DNA of 64,000 bases from Candidatus Thioglobus sp. (lineage in GTDB: Bacteria > Pseudomonadota > Gammaproteobacteria > PS1 > Pseudothioglobaceae): positions 99,437 through 163,436 of the forward strand of contig JAOMCO010000001.1 of assembly GCA_028345055.1 (NCBI GenBank). Direction: 5' to 3'. How positions within the stretch are numbered: position 1 is the first letter of the stretch; every line of letters starts with the position of its first letter. Of the stretch, positions 33,513-41,651 are shown piece after piece. The position numbers and the translations under genes were made by a program. Under the pieces are notes generated by a model that saw only the letters and a program-made list of their open reading frames with translations, ran no database searches and had not been told where the DNA came from.

Positions 33513-34793
33513 CTATGCACTAAACATACCTTTAAGGGCAAAGAAAAATAAAATCGACATTATTGCACCAGCTGGCAGAGTTATGAGCCAAGAAAGAAAT
33601 ATTCTATTAACAACTCTTAAGTTAAGTGATGCTACACCTCTTGCAATACCTACTCCAAGAACAGCACCCACAAGCACTTGAGTTGTTGAAACTGGAAGAC
33701 CAGTATAAGAAGCAAATACAACCGTTGTTGCTGCTGCAAGCTCAGCAGAAAAACCTCTACTTGGAGTTAACTCAGTTATATTTTTACCAATAGTTTTCAT
33801 AACTCTAAAGCCAAAGGTTGCAAGTCCAAATACGATACCCCCACCACCTACTAGCAATATCCATGAAGGCAATGCACTTTTTGAAACAATTTGTCCTCCA
33901 GACTCAACTATACTATAGACCGCAGCTAACGGTCCAATAGCGTTAGCAACATCATTTGACCCATGAGCAAATGCCATTGAACATGCAGTGATCACCATTA
34001 GTCCACCAAATAATTTTTCCATATTTGCATAGGAGAACTCATTATCATCTTCAGGATTTGTTTTAATACGCCTAATAATGATTGCAGCGATAATAGCCGC
34101 CAATATTCCAACTAAGGTCGCAATCATCATACTTGTAGGTAAATCTTTACCAAGGTGTTTCAACGAATCAACATGTTTTAGACCTTTTAAAAGAGTTACC
34201 AAAGAGAGCACGAATCCAACAAAAAAGACATAAAAAGGTAGGTATTTTTTTGCGTTTTCTAAAGGTTTGTCTGTATCAATTACAAGACGTTGAAGACTTT
34301 TAAATATAATAATAGCCATTGTTCCTGCAATCAGGGGTGAGACTACCCAACTGGCAATAATGGCATATACTTTATTCCATGAGACAGCCTCTAAGCCGAT
34401 ACCAACTGCTCCAAAACCAACAATTGCTCCAACAATTGAATGTGTCGTAGATACTGGCCAACCGAGTGATGATGCAATTAAAAGCCATGTTGCAGCAGCC
34501 AAGAGTGATGCAAGCATTCCATAAACTAATAATTCTGGATTGGATGAAAACGCTCCAGCATCCAAGATACCTTTTCGAACTGTTGCGGTAACCTCACCCC
34601 CAGCTAGAACAGCACCAGCAAACTCAAAAATAACTGCAATAATAACTGCCTGCCTAAAAGTTATAGCACCAGAGCCAACTGAAGTGCCCATAGCATTAGC
34701 TACGTCATTAGCGCCAATACCCCATGCCATAAAAAGACCAAATCCAATGGCCAACATAATGAGAATTTCACTATTTTGTACAATGATTTCCAT
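33513..34793 (-). CDS. pit: Inorganic phosphate transporter, Pit family
   Basis: 426 aa with about 10-11 membrane helices. The duplicated PiT signature occurs twice: GANDVANAMGTSVGSG near residue 27 and HGSNDVANAIGPL in the second half, each with its own PVSTT segment. It imports phosphate as a metal-phosphate/H+ symport and is the normal entry route for arsenate. It follows the DUF47 gene by 10 bp on the same strand, the standard Pit plus PhoU-like partner operon. An arsenate reductase gene lies 0.9 kb upstream. Confidence 0.93.
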   Translation of the reverse strand: MEIIVQNSEILIMLAIGFGLFMAWGIGANDVANAMGTSVGSGAITFRQAVIIAVIFEFAGAVLAGGEVTATVRKGILDAGAFSSNPELLVYGMLASLLAAATWLLIASSLGWPVSTTHSIVGAIVGFGAVGIGLEAVSWNKVYAIIASWVVSPLIAGTMAIIIFKSLQRLVIDTDKPLENAKKYLPFYVFFVGFVLSLVTLLKGLKHVDSLKHLGKDLPTSMMIATLVGILAAIIAAIIIRRIKTNPEDDNEFSYANMEKLFGGLMVITACSMAFAHGSNDVANAIGPLAAVYSIVESGGQIVSKSALPSWILLVGGGGIVFGLATFGFRVMKTIGKNITELTPSRGFSAELAAATTVVFASYTGLPVSTTQVLVGAVLGVGIARGVASLNLRVVNRIFLSWLITLPAGAIMSILFFFALKGMFSA

Positions 34794-34803
34794 AATGCCC
34801 CCC

Positions 34804-35484
34804 CTATTTTGTCAACATTACTTCAAACCGCGATCCTACCTTTTGAGCAGCATCTGCAGTTTCACCAAGCCACTCAATGGCTCGATAATAAAACATTACA
34901 TCGATGGGGGGTAGTGAAGATTCAAGAAGATAAAGCTTATTTCTTATTATTTCTTGAGCAACATCCGTTTCATGTTCTAATTCATTAACCTTCTTAATCA
35001 TCTTGTCAACAATTTTGCGTTCTCGAGAACTAAATGCGGTTTCTAAGAGCTCATCTAACTCATTAATGGCTAACAATGCTGCAGCTGAAGTTTTGATGCA
35101 TAGATTAGATAAATTTATAAAGTCTTCAGCAATTTCTTTTGGTAATGTCATCTTTCGAGACATCATTAATCCTGCAAGATCCTTTGTAATATTAGCGATT
35201 GAGTCCTGAATTAGAAGCACATCCAATAGGTCCCTTCTAGAAAAAGGCATCATAAATGTACTGGGAAGATTCATTCTTAATTTTTTCTTCAGGACATCTG
35301 CTTTTTGCTCTTTTTTGCCAATTGAAATATGAGATAGTTTAGCTTTTTCCCAATCTTCAGAATTAGCAGCTTTAGCAAACACGCCAAACTCCTTAACGCA
35401 AGAGTGCGCTTGTTTCATGTGCTTTTGTAGTGGACTTATTGGTGACTTACCGAACAAACTTGTTATATTGTCTTTTCCTTTCAT
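34804..35484 (-). CDS. DUF47/PhoU-like phosphate transport accessory protein
   Basis: 226 aa, all-helical. Family features are FGKSPISPLQKHMKQAH near the start and DINVMFYYR-type C-terminus (here PPIDVMFYYRAIEWLG), with repeated ExxxD and E(T)D motifs (VNELEHETD) that bind metal in the PhoU fold. Members coded next to Pit are thought to modulate it. The SD is strong (GGGAGAAG) before ATG 35484. It is the first gene of the pit operon. Confidence 0.9.
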   Translation of the reverse strand: MKGKDNITSLFGKSPISPLQKHMKQAHSCVKEFGVFAKAANSEDWEKAKLSHISIGKKEQKADVLKKKLRMNLPSTFMMPFSRRDLLDVLLIQDSIANITKDLAGLMMSRKMTLPKEIAEDFINLSNLCIKTSAAALLAINELDELLETAFSSRERKIVDKMIKKVNELEHETDVAQEIIRNKLYLLESSLPPIDVMFYYRAIEWLGETADAAQKVGSRFEVMLTK

Positions 35485-35579
35485 ATCTCTAAACTTCTCC
35501 CTAAGGTAATTGGTTAAAAATATTTTAAAAAATCACAAATTTTTTCTGAAATTTAACTCTCAAAAATGCGCATTATAAT

Positions 35580-35617
35580 AAATTTTTTATTTAAAAATAA
35601 ATTTTTTATTTAAAAAA
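35580..35617. repeat. Two direct 19-bp A/T repeats
   Basis: AAATTTTTTATTTAAAAAT is followed directly by a near-identical copy (35580-35598 and 35599-35617) in the A/T-only spacer 35485-35736. No gene is seen in this spacer. Confidence 0.7.
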
Positions 35618-35647
35618 AATTTAATCATTAATTAAACTAAATTTTAT

Positions 35648-35660
35648 AAAAAAAAAAAAA
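35648..35660. repeat. Poly-A tract of 13
   Basis: Thirteen A in a row, the longest homopolymer noticed in the window. It lies between the DUF47 promoter region and the end of arsC. Confidence 0.85.
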
Positions 35661-35736
35661 TGAAAAAACTTATTACCACTTGTTTTATGAAATAAAAATT
35701 TGTAAAAACAGTTGAATTTTTTTCAACTAGTATATT

Positions 35737-36147
35737 CTACTTATCAAAGGAATATGATGATAGTGATGATAATAATCTGTTCTGTATTTCCTCAAAACAA
35801 AGCTCAAATGCACCATAGTCTTTTCCATCAGGATCATTAAAGCCCAAATGAATGATAGGAGTATTTCCAGGGAAGACTGGACAGGTTTGACTTGCATTCT
35901 CACAGACCGTAATCACTAAATCAAATGGGATATGCATAACAGTATCTATTGCCTTGGAGTGATATTCATCTTTCCAAATATGCTTTGATTGAAGAATCTT
36001 TTTTGCATTTGGATTTACTCTTCCACTCACTGCCACTCCACTCGAATATGCCTTTATTTTTCCTTCAAACTCACTATTGATTAATGCTTCTGCAATAATA
36101 CTCCGACAACTATTTCCAGTACAGAGGACTAAAACTTTTTTAATCAT
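35737..36147 (-). CDS. arsC: Arsenate reductase, thioredoxin-coupled (LMW-phosphatase fold)
   Basis: 136 aa. P-loop CTGNSCRS (CX5R; Cys9, Arg15) plus two further cysteines at 82 and 89 (VCENASQTC), the same spacing as the relay cysteines of S. aureus pI258 ArsC (10/82/89). A FNDPDG segment supplies the catalytic Asp loop. It reduces arsenate to arsenite using thioredoxin. It starts 9 bp after the aquaporin stop and belongs to the same operon. No arsR, arsB or acr3 is visible. Confidence 0.88.
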   Translation of the reverse strand: MIKKVLVLCTGNSCRSIIAEALINSEFEGKIKAYSSGVAVSGRVNPNAKKILQSKHIWKDEYHSKAIDTVMHIPFDLVITVCENASQTCPVFPGNTPIIHLGFNDPDGKDYGAFELCFEEIQNRLLSSLSSYSFDK

Positions 36148-36156
36148 TTTAAAAAC

Positions 36157-36825
36157 CTAAGTGTCTGATTTAAAAACTCTTAAAAAAACCATGGAAGCAA
36201 ATACAGCACCAAGAATAGTAGCAACAATATAAATCCATAAGTGCTCAAGATTTCCACTCACAATTGCAGGGCCGATACTCCTTGCTGGATTCATACTTGC
36301 CCCTGTTATTGGGCCTGCAAACATTGATTCAAGGCCGACTGTTAGTCCAATTGCCAAACCAGCAAAATCTTTCGTAGCTTTACCATGAACAGCTGATGAA
36401 CAAATGACAATCATCAAGATAAAGGTCAAAATAAATTCAAAGCCAAAAGATTGTGACACAGAGCCACTAGGAATAGTTGCGCCTAAATAGCTCACTTCAG
36501 ATACATTGGTAAAATTTTCAGACAAGAGATAAAAAAGACATAAACTTGCTAAAACTGCTCCAATTATTTGTGCAGTGATGTAGGGGACTACATTTTTTCT
36601 ATTAAACTCACCCATCGACCAAAATGCTATAGTCACTGCAGGATTGAAGTGGGCTCCAGAAACATGAGCAAAACTGTAAATCAACGCAACAATTACAAAA
36701 CCAAAGGTGAGCGCTATGCCAACGTGTCCTATTGCCTGAGCGATATCATTAATCATGATAGCTCCAGTTCCTGCAAATACAAGAATAAAAGTCCCAAGTA
36801 ACTCAGCAGTTAGTTTTTTATACAT
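36157..36825 (-). CDS. MIP-family channel (aquaporin/aquaglyceroporin, AqpS-like context)
   Basis: 222 aa with six membrane helices and two half-helices carrying both NPA motifs: HFNPAVTIAF and SMNPARSIGP. The start KLTAELLGTFILVFAGTGAI is typical of MIP channels. It lies immediately upstream of the arsenate reductase gene in one transcript. In Sinorhizobium meliloti an aquaglyceroporin (AqpS) replaces ArsB and lets arsenite leave the cell after ArsC; the arrangement here suggests the same. A plain water or glycerol channel cannot be excluded. Confidence 0.87.
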   Translation of the reverse strand: MYKKLTAELLGTFILVFAGTGAIMINDIAQAIGHVGIALTFGFVIVALIYSFAHVSGAHFNPAVTIAFWSMGEFNRKNVVPYITAQIIGAVLASLCLFYLLSENFTNVSEVSYLGATIPSGSVSQSFGFEFILTFILMIVICSSAVHGKATKDFAGLAIGLTVGLESMFAGPITGASMNPARSIGPAIVSGNLEHLWIYIVATILGAVFASMVFLRVFKSDT

Positions 36826-37006
36826 TAAATTTTTGAATCATTTGATAAAATTAGATAGCTAAGTATTATAAAGTTGAAATATTACAGGCGCATTACAAAA
36901 ACTTTTTAATTTAGCCTTTAAAAGTCACAAAGGGTAACATTATATAAAATAAATAAATTAACTTAATTATTATTTCTTTCAAAAGCGACTTTAGTCAATT
37001 ATTAAG

Positions 37007-38362
37007 ATGAATACTGCAATTATTTTAGCTGCTGGTCAAGGCACAAGAATGAAGTCTCAAACTTCTAAAGTACTTCATAAAGTTGGCAATAAGTATCTAC
37101 TTCAGCACGTTATTGACGCCTCTCATAATCACGTAGAAACATTAAATGTTATTATTGGTGACAACTCTCAGTCAGTTAAAGCAGCAGTAAAAGATAGTAA
37201 AATTAATTGGGTACTTCAAAAAAAACAACTCGGGACTGGCCATGCTGTTCAGCAAGCTATACCTTTCATTGAAGATAAGTCCATATGTTTAATTCTTTAT
37301 GCTGATGTTCCGCTTATTGAAAGTCAAACAATAGAAGAATTAATCAACAAAGCTCATTCCACTGGGTTTTCTCTTTTAAGTGTTGTGCTAGAGGATCCTT
37401 TTGGATATGGAAGAATAATTAGAGACTCAAACGGATTAATTCAATCGATAGTTGAGCAAAAAGATGCTAGCAAAGCTGAGCTCAAAATTAAAGAAATTAA
37501 TACTGGAATTATGGCAGTTAAGGGCTCACTATTGAAGAAGTATTTGAGTGAATTAAAGCCCAATAATTCTCAAGGTGAGTTTTATCTCACTGATATTATC
37601 GAAAAAGCAGTCAAAGATAATGTTAGTATTGCTTCATTTAAATGTGAGAATAAATCTGAGGTCATGGGTATAAATGACAAAAAACAACTATCCCAAGCTG
37701 AAAGAGACTATCAACTTAATCTAGCTCAAGGCTTCATGTCAAAAGGCCTAACTATTATGGATCAAAGTCGTTTTGATTGTAGAGGAAATTTAAACTTTGG
37801 AAATGACTGCATAATTGATATCAATGTAGTGTTTGAGGGTGATAATGATTTAGGCAATAATGTTGTCATTTCACCTAACTGTATTATAAAAAATGCAAAG
37901 ATTGGAGATAACACCCAAATCCTGGCCAATTCAATCATTGAAAACTCTAGTATTGGATCCAATTCTAGTATTGGACCTTTTGCAAGAATTCGACCTGATA
38001 CCCATATAGGAAATCACTCTAAGATTGGCAACTTTGTTGAGGTCAAAAAATCTTCAATCCTTAATAATTCTAAAGTATCACATTTAAGCTATATAGGTGA
38101 TAGCAAAATTGGAAATGATGTTAATGTTGGTGCTGGAGTCATAACCTGCAATTATGATGGCTCTAATAAACATCAAACTGAGATTAAAGATGGAGCATTT
38201 ATTGGGTCAAATAGTCAATTAGTTGCCCCTGTGACTATTGGCAAAAATGCGACGATTGGAGCGGGATCGACTATAACTCAAAATGCTCCAGATAATAAAC
38301 TTACTCTAAGCAGAAATAAGCAGTCGACCATAGAAAAGTGGAAACGACGAAAAAAGAAATAA
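37007..38362 (+). CDS. glmU: Bifunctional N-acetylglucosamine-1-phosphate uridyltransferase/glucosamine-1-phosphate acetyltransferase
   Basis: 451 aa. Makes UDP-N-acetylglucosamine for peptidoglycan and LPS. The N-terminal pyrophosphorylase domain (1-225) has LAAGQGTRMKSQTSKVLHKV, LGTGHAVQQAIP and YADVPLI. The C-terminal left-handed beta-helix (about 245-451) has hexapeptide repeats (IGSNSSIGPFARIRP, GVITCNYDGSNKHQT, IGAGSTIT). Divergent from the aquaporin gene across a 181-bp A/T-rich gap with no gene; the MFS gene follows in 14 bp. Confidence 0.97.
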   Translation: MNTAIILAAGQGTRMKSQTSKVLHKVGNKYLLQHVIDASHNHVETLNVIIGDNSQSVKAAVKDSKINWVLQKKQLGTGHAVQQAIPFIEDKSICLILYADVPLIESQTIEELINKAHSTGFSLLSVVLEDPFGYGRIIRDSNGLIQSIVEQKDASKAELKIKEINTGIMAVKGSLLKKYLSELKPNNSQGEFYLTDIIEKAVKDNVSIASFKCENKSEVMGINDKKQLSQAERDYQLNLAQGFMSKGLTIMDQSRFDCRGNLNFGNDCIIDINVVFEGDNDLGNNVVISPNCIIKNAKIGDNTQILANSIIENSSIGSNSSIGPFARIRPDTHIGNHSKIGNFVEVKKSSILNNSKVSHLSYIGDSKIGNDVNVGAGVITCNYDGSNKHQTEIKDGAFIGSNSQLVAPVTIGKNATIGAGSTITQNAPDNKLTLSRNKQSTIEKWKRRKKK

Positions 38363-38376
38363 GCATCTAGGTCATA

Positions 38377-39546
38377 ATGTTAAATCTCCCTAAAAATGTA
38401 TGGATTTTGACTGCCTGTCAATCCTTATTTATGTCACTCAGCGTTTTTATGGTTTTCGTCGCTGGAATAATTGGAAGTGAGCTCGCTCCAACAAAAAGTT
38501 TATCAACACTGCCTGTTGCAACTATCGTTGTTGGAACTGCTCTTAGCGTCATTCCTGTTATCCGCCTTATGTCGATTTTTGGTCGAAAAAAAGTGTTTTT
38601 GAGTTCATGCATATATTCAATCTTGCTAATTGGTCTTTGTATTTTTTCCATCTCAAAAGAAATATTTTTTCTATTTAGTTTTGCTAGTTTTTGCCTGGGT
38701 GCAACAGTTGCAACAATGATGCAGTTTCGCTTTGCAGCAATCGAGAGTGTCACTCTAGAACAAAGACCTTCAGCAACTGCTGTAGTTCTTCTTGGTGGCT
38801 TAATTTCTGCTTTTCTTGGAACAGAAATTGCAGCTATTGGAAAAGATTTCTTTGAGACTGACTTTGTCGGATCATTTCTGCTGCTGGTATTGCTTTTCAT
38901 ATTTGCTTTTATATTGATGATTTTTTTTAAGCCAGCTGTAAAATTTAATAAAGAAGTTAACAAGTCAAAACGCCCCCTAACTGACATCATTCAACAAGGC
39001 TCATTTATTGTTGCTGTCTCTGCTGCAACGACTGGATATGTTGTAATGAGTTTTATCATGACTGCAACGCCTGTAAGTATGCACGTTATGGACGGGCACT
39101 CTCTTCATCACACCAAACTTGTTCTTCAAAGTCACGTCATTGCAATGTTTCTCCCCTCACTCTTTACAGCCTATATAGTCAAATATATAGGGCTTACAAG
39201 GATGATGCTGCTCGGTATTTTGTTATTATTTATTTCAGTATTCATAGCCTTTGTAAGTCACGCACTTATAAATTACTGGTGGTCACTTATTCTTCTTGGG
39301 CTGGGATGGAACTTCCTTTTTATTGGTGGAACAAATCTACTACCTAAGGCATACAATGAGAATGAAAAGTTTAAGGTGCAGTCCATTAATGACTTCTTGA
39401 TTTTTGGGTTTCAGGCTTTTGCTGCCCTCTCTGCTGGCTGGTTTGTTTTTAATTTTGGCTGGGAAGTTGTTCTCTTATCTGTTCTTCCATTGCTATTGTT
39501 ACAACTCTTTATGTTAATATGGTGGTTTTTTAAAAAAACTAACTAG
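38377..39546 (+). CDS. MFS transporter
   Basis: 389 aa with 12 predicted membrane helices. After TM2 comes a MFS motif-A-like loop (LMSIFGRKKVFL), and a charged central loop (KPAVKFNKEVNKSKRP) separates the halves. There is no clear substrate signature; the helix ending ...PVSMHVMDGHSLHHTK resembles members of the uncharacterised YcaD/sugar-permease-like group. It follows glmU by 14 bp and precedes the TauD-like gene on the same strand. Confidence 0.85.
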   Translation: MLNLPKNVWILTACQSLFMSLSVFMVFVAGIIGSELAPTKSLSTLPVATIVVGTALSVIPVIRLMSIFGRKKVFLSSCIYSILLIGLCIFSISKEIFFLFSFASFCLGATVATMMQFRFAAIESVTLEQRPSATAVVLLGGLISAFLGTEIAAIGKDFFETDFVGSFLLLVLLFIFAFILMIFFKPAVKFNKEVNKSKRPLTDIIQQGSFIVAVSAATTGYVVMSFIMTATPVSMHVMDGHSLHHTKLVLQSHVIAMFLPSLFTAYIVKYIGLTRMMLLGILLLFISVFIAFVSHALINYWWSLILLGLGWNFLFIGGTNLLPKAYNENEKFKVQSINDFLIFGFQAFAALSAGWFVFNFGWEVVLLSVLPLLLLQLFMLIWWFFKKTN

Positions 39547-39588
39547 AAAGTTTTTTTGTATAAAATTCAAAAAAATATGGAGACAAGA

Positions 39589-40422
39589 ATGTTTAAAGCA
39601 GAGCCTCTAACACGCTCAATTGGAGCCGAGATTTCTGGAGTATCTCTTAATAATTTAGATGCTAAAACTGTTGAGCAAATCTATGAAGCGCTGATCAAAT
39701 ATCAGGTGGTATTTTTTCGGGATCAAGAGCTCTCACCAGAGTCTCACATGCATCTAGCAGAAAGCTTAGGAGAAATTGATCCTGGACATCCAGTCTATCC
39801 CCATGTTGAGGGCTATCAAAGCATTGTTCTTCTTAAAAATGATGCCAATAATAAGCCAGATACAGCTGATTGGCATAAAGACTTAACCTTTAAGTCAAAC
39901 CCCCCTTTTGCAAGTATTCTGCATGGAGTTAAAGTTCCTAAATTTGGGGGTGACACTCTTTGGGCTAGTATGAGTGCAGCTTATGATCAACTCCCAGAAG
40001 GCTGGAAAAACTCTTTAGAAGGCCTTGAGGCCATACATGACATGGGAACATTCAGAAACGACTACCTTAAAGAGGGTGGTGTTGAATCTGTAAACGAGGC
40101 CCTACAAAAAGTTGGCTCAGCAGTCCATAAGGTTATTGAGACGCACCCAGTATCTGGCCTTAAATATATTAATGTCAATCAATCCTTTACACGAAACATA
40201 GTGAATGAAAATCAAGGTCCTAGTGACCATATATTACAATTCTTGTATCAACATATGAATAAACCTGAGTTTCAAGTTCGATTTCATTGGGAAGATAACT
40301 CGGTTGCCATTTGGGATAATCGAATTACTCAGCACTATGCTGTATGCGATTATTTGCCTGATTTCAGGCACATGCAGCGCATAACAGTTAAAAATGATAA
40401 AAGGGAACTGGCTCAAAATTAA
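39589..40422 (+). CDS. TauD/TfdA-family 2-oxoglutarate-dependent dioxygenase
   Basis: About 278 aa from ATG 39589, chosen because a GGAG lies 6 bp upstream and the family start (LTRSIGAEISGVSL) follows directly; upstream TTG/ATG starts would add 11 or 4 residues. Iron ligands are His96 and Asp98 (WHKD) and a distal His in ITQHYAV. The 2-oxoglutarate-binding Arg is in FRHMQRIT. In E. coli TauD releases sulfite from taurine, but relatives act on many substrates, and no tauABC transport genes are present here, so the substrate stays open. The stop overlaps the convergent metC-like gene by 4 bp. Confidence 0.87.
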   Translation: MFKAEPLTRSIGAEISGVSLNNLDAKTVEQIYEALIKYQVVFFRDQELSPESHMHLAESLGEIDPGHPVYPHVEGYQSIVLLKNDANNKPDTADWHKDLTFKSNPPFASILHGVKVPKFGGDTLWASMSAAYDQLPEGWKNSLEGLEAIHDMGTFRNDYLKEGGVESVNEALQKVGSAVHKVIETHPVSGLKYINVNQSFTRNIVNENQGPSDHILQFLYQHMNKPEFQVRFHWEDNSVAIWDNRITQHYAVCDYLPDFRHMQRITVKNDKRELAQN

Positions 40423-41585
40423 CTAAAGATTTTAAAGCCCTGCTCTAAATCTTCAATTAAGTCTTTTGTTTCCTCAAGTCCAATGCTTAGGCGAATTACA
40501 TGCTTACCGTCATGAAGCCATTTACCATCTCGCTTATATGGCCTCGCAGTTAAAAGACTCTTATAACCACCCCAACTAAACCCAAGAGCAAACATATTTA
40601 GAGAGTTTATAAATTTAGCAATTTGCTCAGCTGAATATGACTGCTTAAATGCAAAAGAAAATAGCCCAGATGCACCCAAAAAATCTCTCTTCCACAAAGA
40701 ATGCTGAGGATGTGACTCTAGACCAGGATGAATAACACAATCCACAATATCCTGTTTTTCAAGCCAATGAGCAATCTCAAAAGCTGACCTCTCATGTTCT
40801 TCTAATCTGACCTTGAGCGTTCTTAATCCTCTCAGAGCGAGAGAACAATCTTGAGGGCTAGTGTAATTCTCAACAGTTTGGAAATAGTTTGCAAACTCAT
40901 CAGCATATTTTTCATTGACTGTTGCGCAGCCCATCAAAACATCAGAATGCCCACATATATACTTAGTGACTGACTGAATTGCGATATCAGCACCAAGATC
41001 TAGGGACTTAAGATATAACGGCGTAGCCCAAGTACTATCAATAATTATCATTATTCCAGCCTTTTTAGCAGCCTTAACTATCTCCACAATATCTTGAATC
41101 TCAAATGTATTTGAGCCTGGCGACTCCAAGAAAATTAGTTTCGTTTTATCACAAAAATAATTGCTGATTTCAGCACCAATATTTGACTCTACATATGTTG
41201 TACTAACATTATATTTAGCAAGAATATTATGACAAAATCTTTTAGTTGGTCCATAAGCATTATCACAAAGCAAAATCTCATCGCCGCTTTGAGTGAATGC
41301 CATAAGAGTATTAGTTATGGCATTAATTCCTGATGGAAATGCATAACTTCTATGGCCGTTCTCCAAATTACAAATTGCCTCCTCAAATGCTTTCTGTGTT
41401 GAGAGGCCATGTGTCCCATAATCTACGCCAGGATACTTCCCTTCTAGGGCGAGCTGCATATCCTCAAAGTTTTGAAATAAAACGGTTGAGCCACTTTGAA
41501 TATCTGGATTAATCGTTTTTATTTTGCGACCACCATACTTCTGAGTATAGTCAGTCCAACCAACATTATTATTTTGCTTAGTCAT
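40419..41585 (-). CDS. metC: Cystathionine beta-lyase (MetC-like PLP enzyme)
   Basis: 388 aa, Cys/Met-metabolism PLP family. The PLP-binding motif is SVTKYICGHSDVLMG with the Schiff-base Lys; YGTHGLSTQKAFEEAI and the DSTWATP segment with the cofactor-contacting Asp are also seen. The proteobacterial MetC-type start (TKQNNNVGWTDYTQKYGGR) and length fit cystathionine beta-lyase in methionine synthesis better than MetB. It is monocistronic; the upstream gap is short and holds no gene. Confidence 0.85.
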   Translation of the reverse strand: MTKQNNNVGWTDYTQKYGGRKIKTINPDIQSGSTVLFQNFEDMQLALEGKYPGVDYGTHGLSTQKAFEEAICNLENGHRSYAFPSGINAITNTLMAFTQSGDEILLCDNAYGPTKRFCHNILAKYNVSTTYVESNIGAEISNYFCDKTKLIFLESPGSNTFEIQDIVEIVKAAKKAGIMIIIDSTWATPLYLKSLDLGADIAIQSVTKYICGHSDVLMGCATVNEKYADEFANYFQTVENYTSPQDCSLALRGLRTLKVRLEEHERSAFEIAHWLEKQDIVDCVIHPGLESHPQHSLWKRDFLGASGLFSFAFKQSYSAEQIAKFINSLNMFALGFSWGGYKSLLTARPYKRDGKWLHDGKHVIRLSIGLEETKDLIEDLEQGFKIFS

Positions 41586-41651
41586 ATAAATAAATGTTTA
41601 CAGAATTGGCTGACATCATAGGAGGAATTTAATGCTTTGTCCAGTAATATA

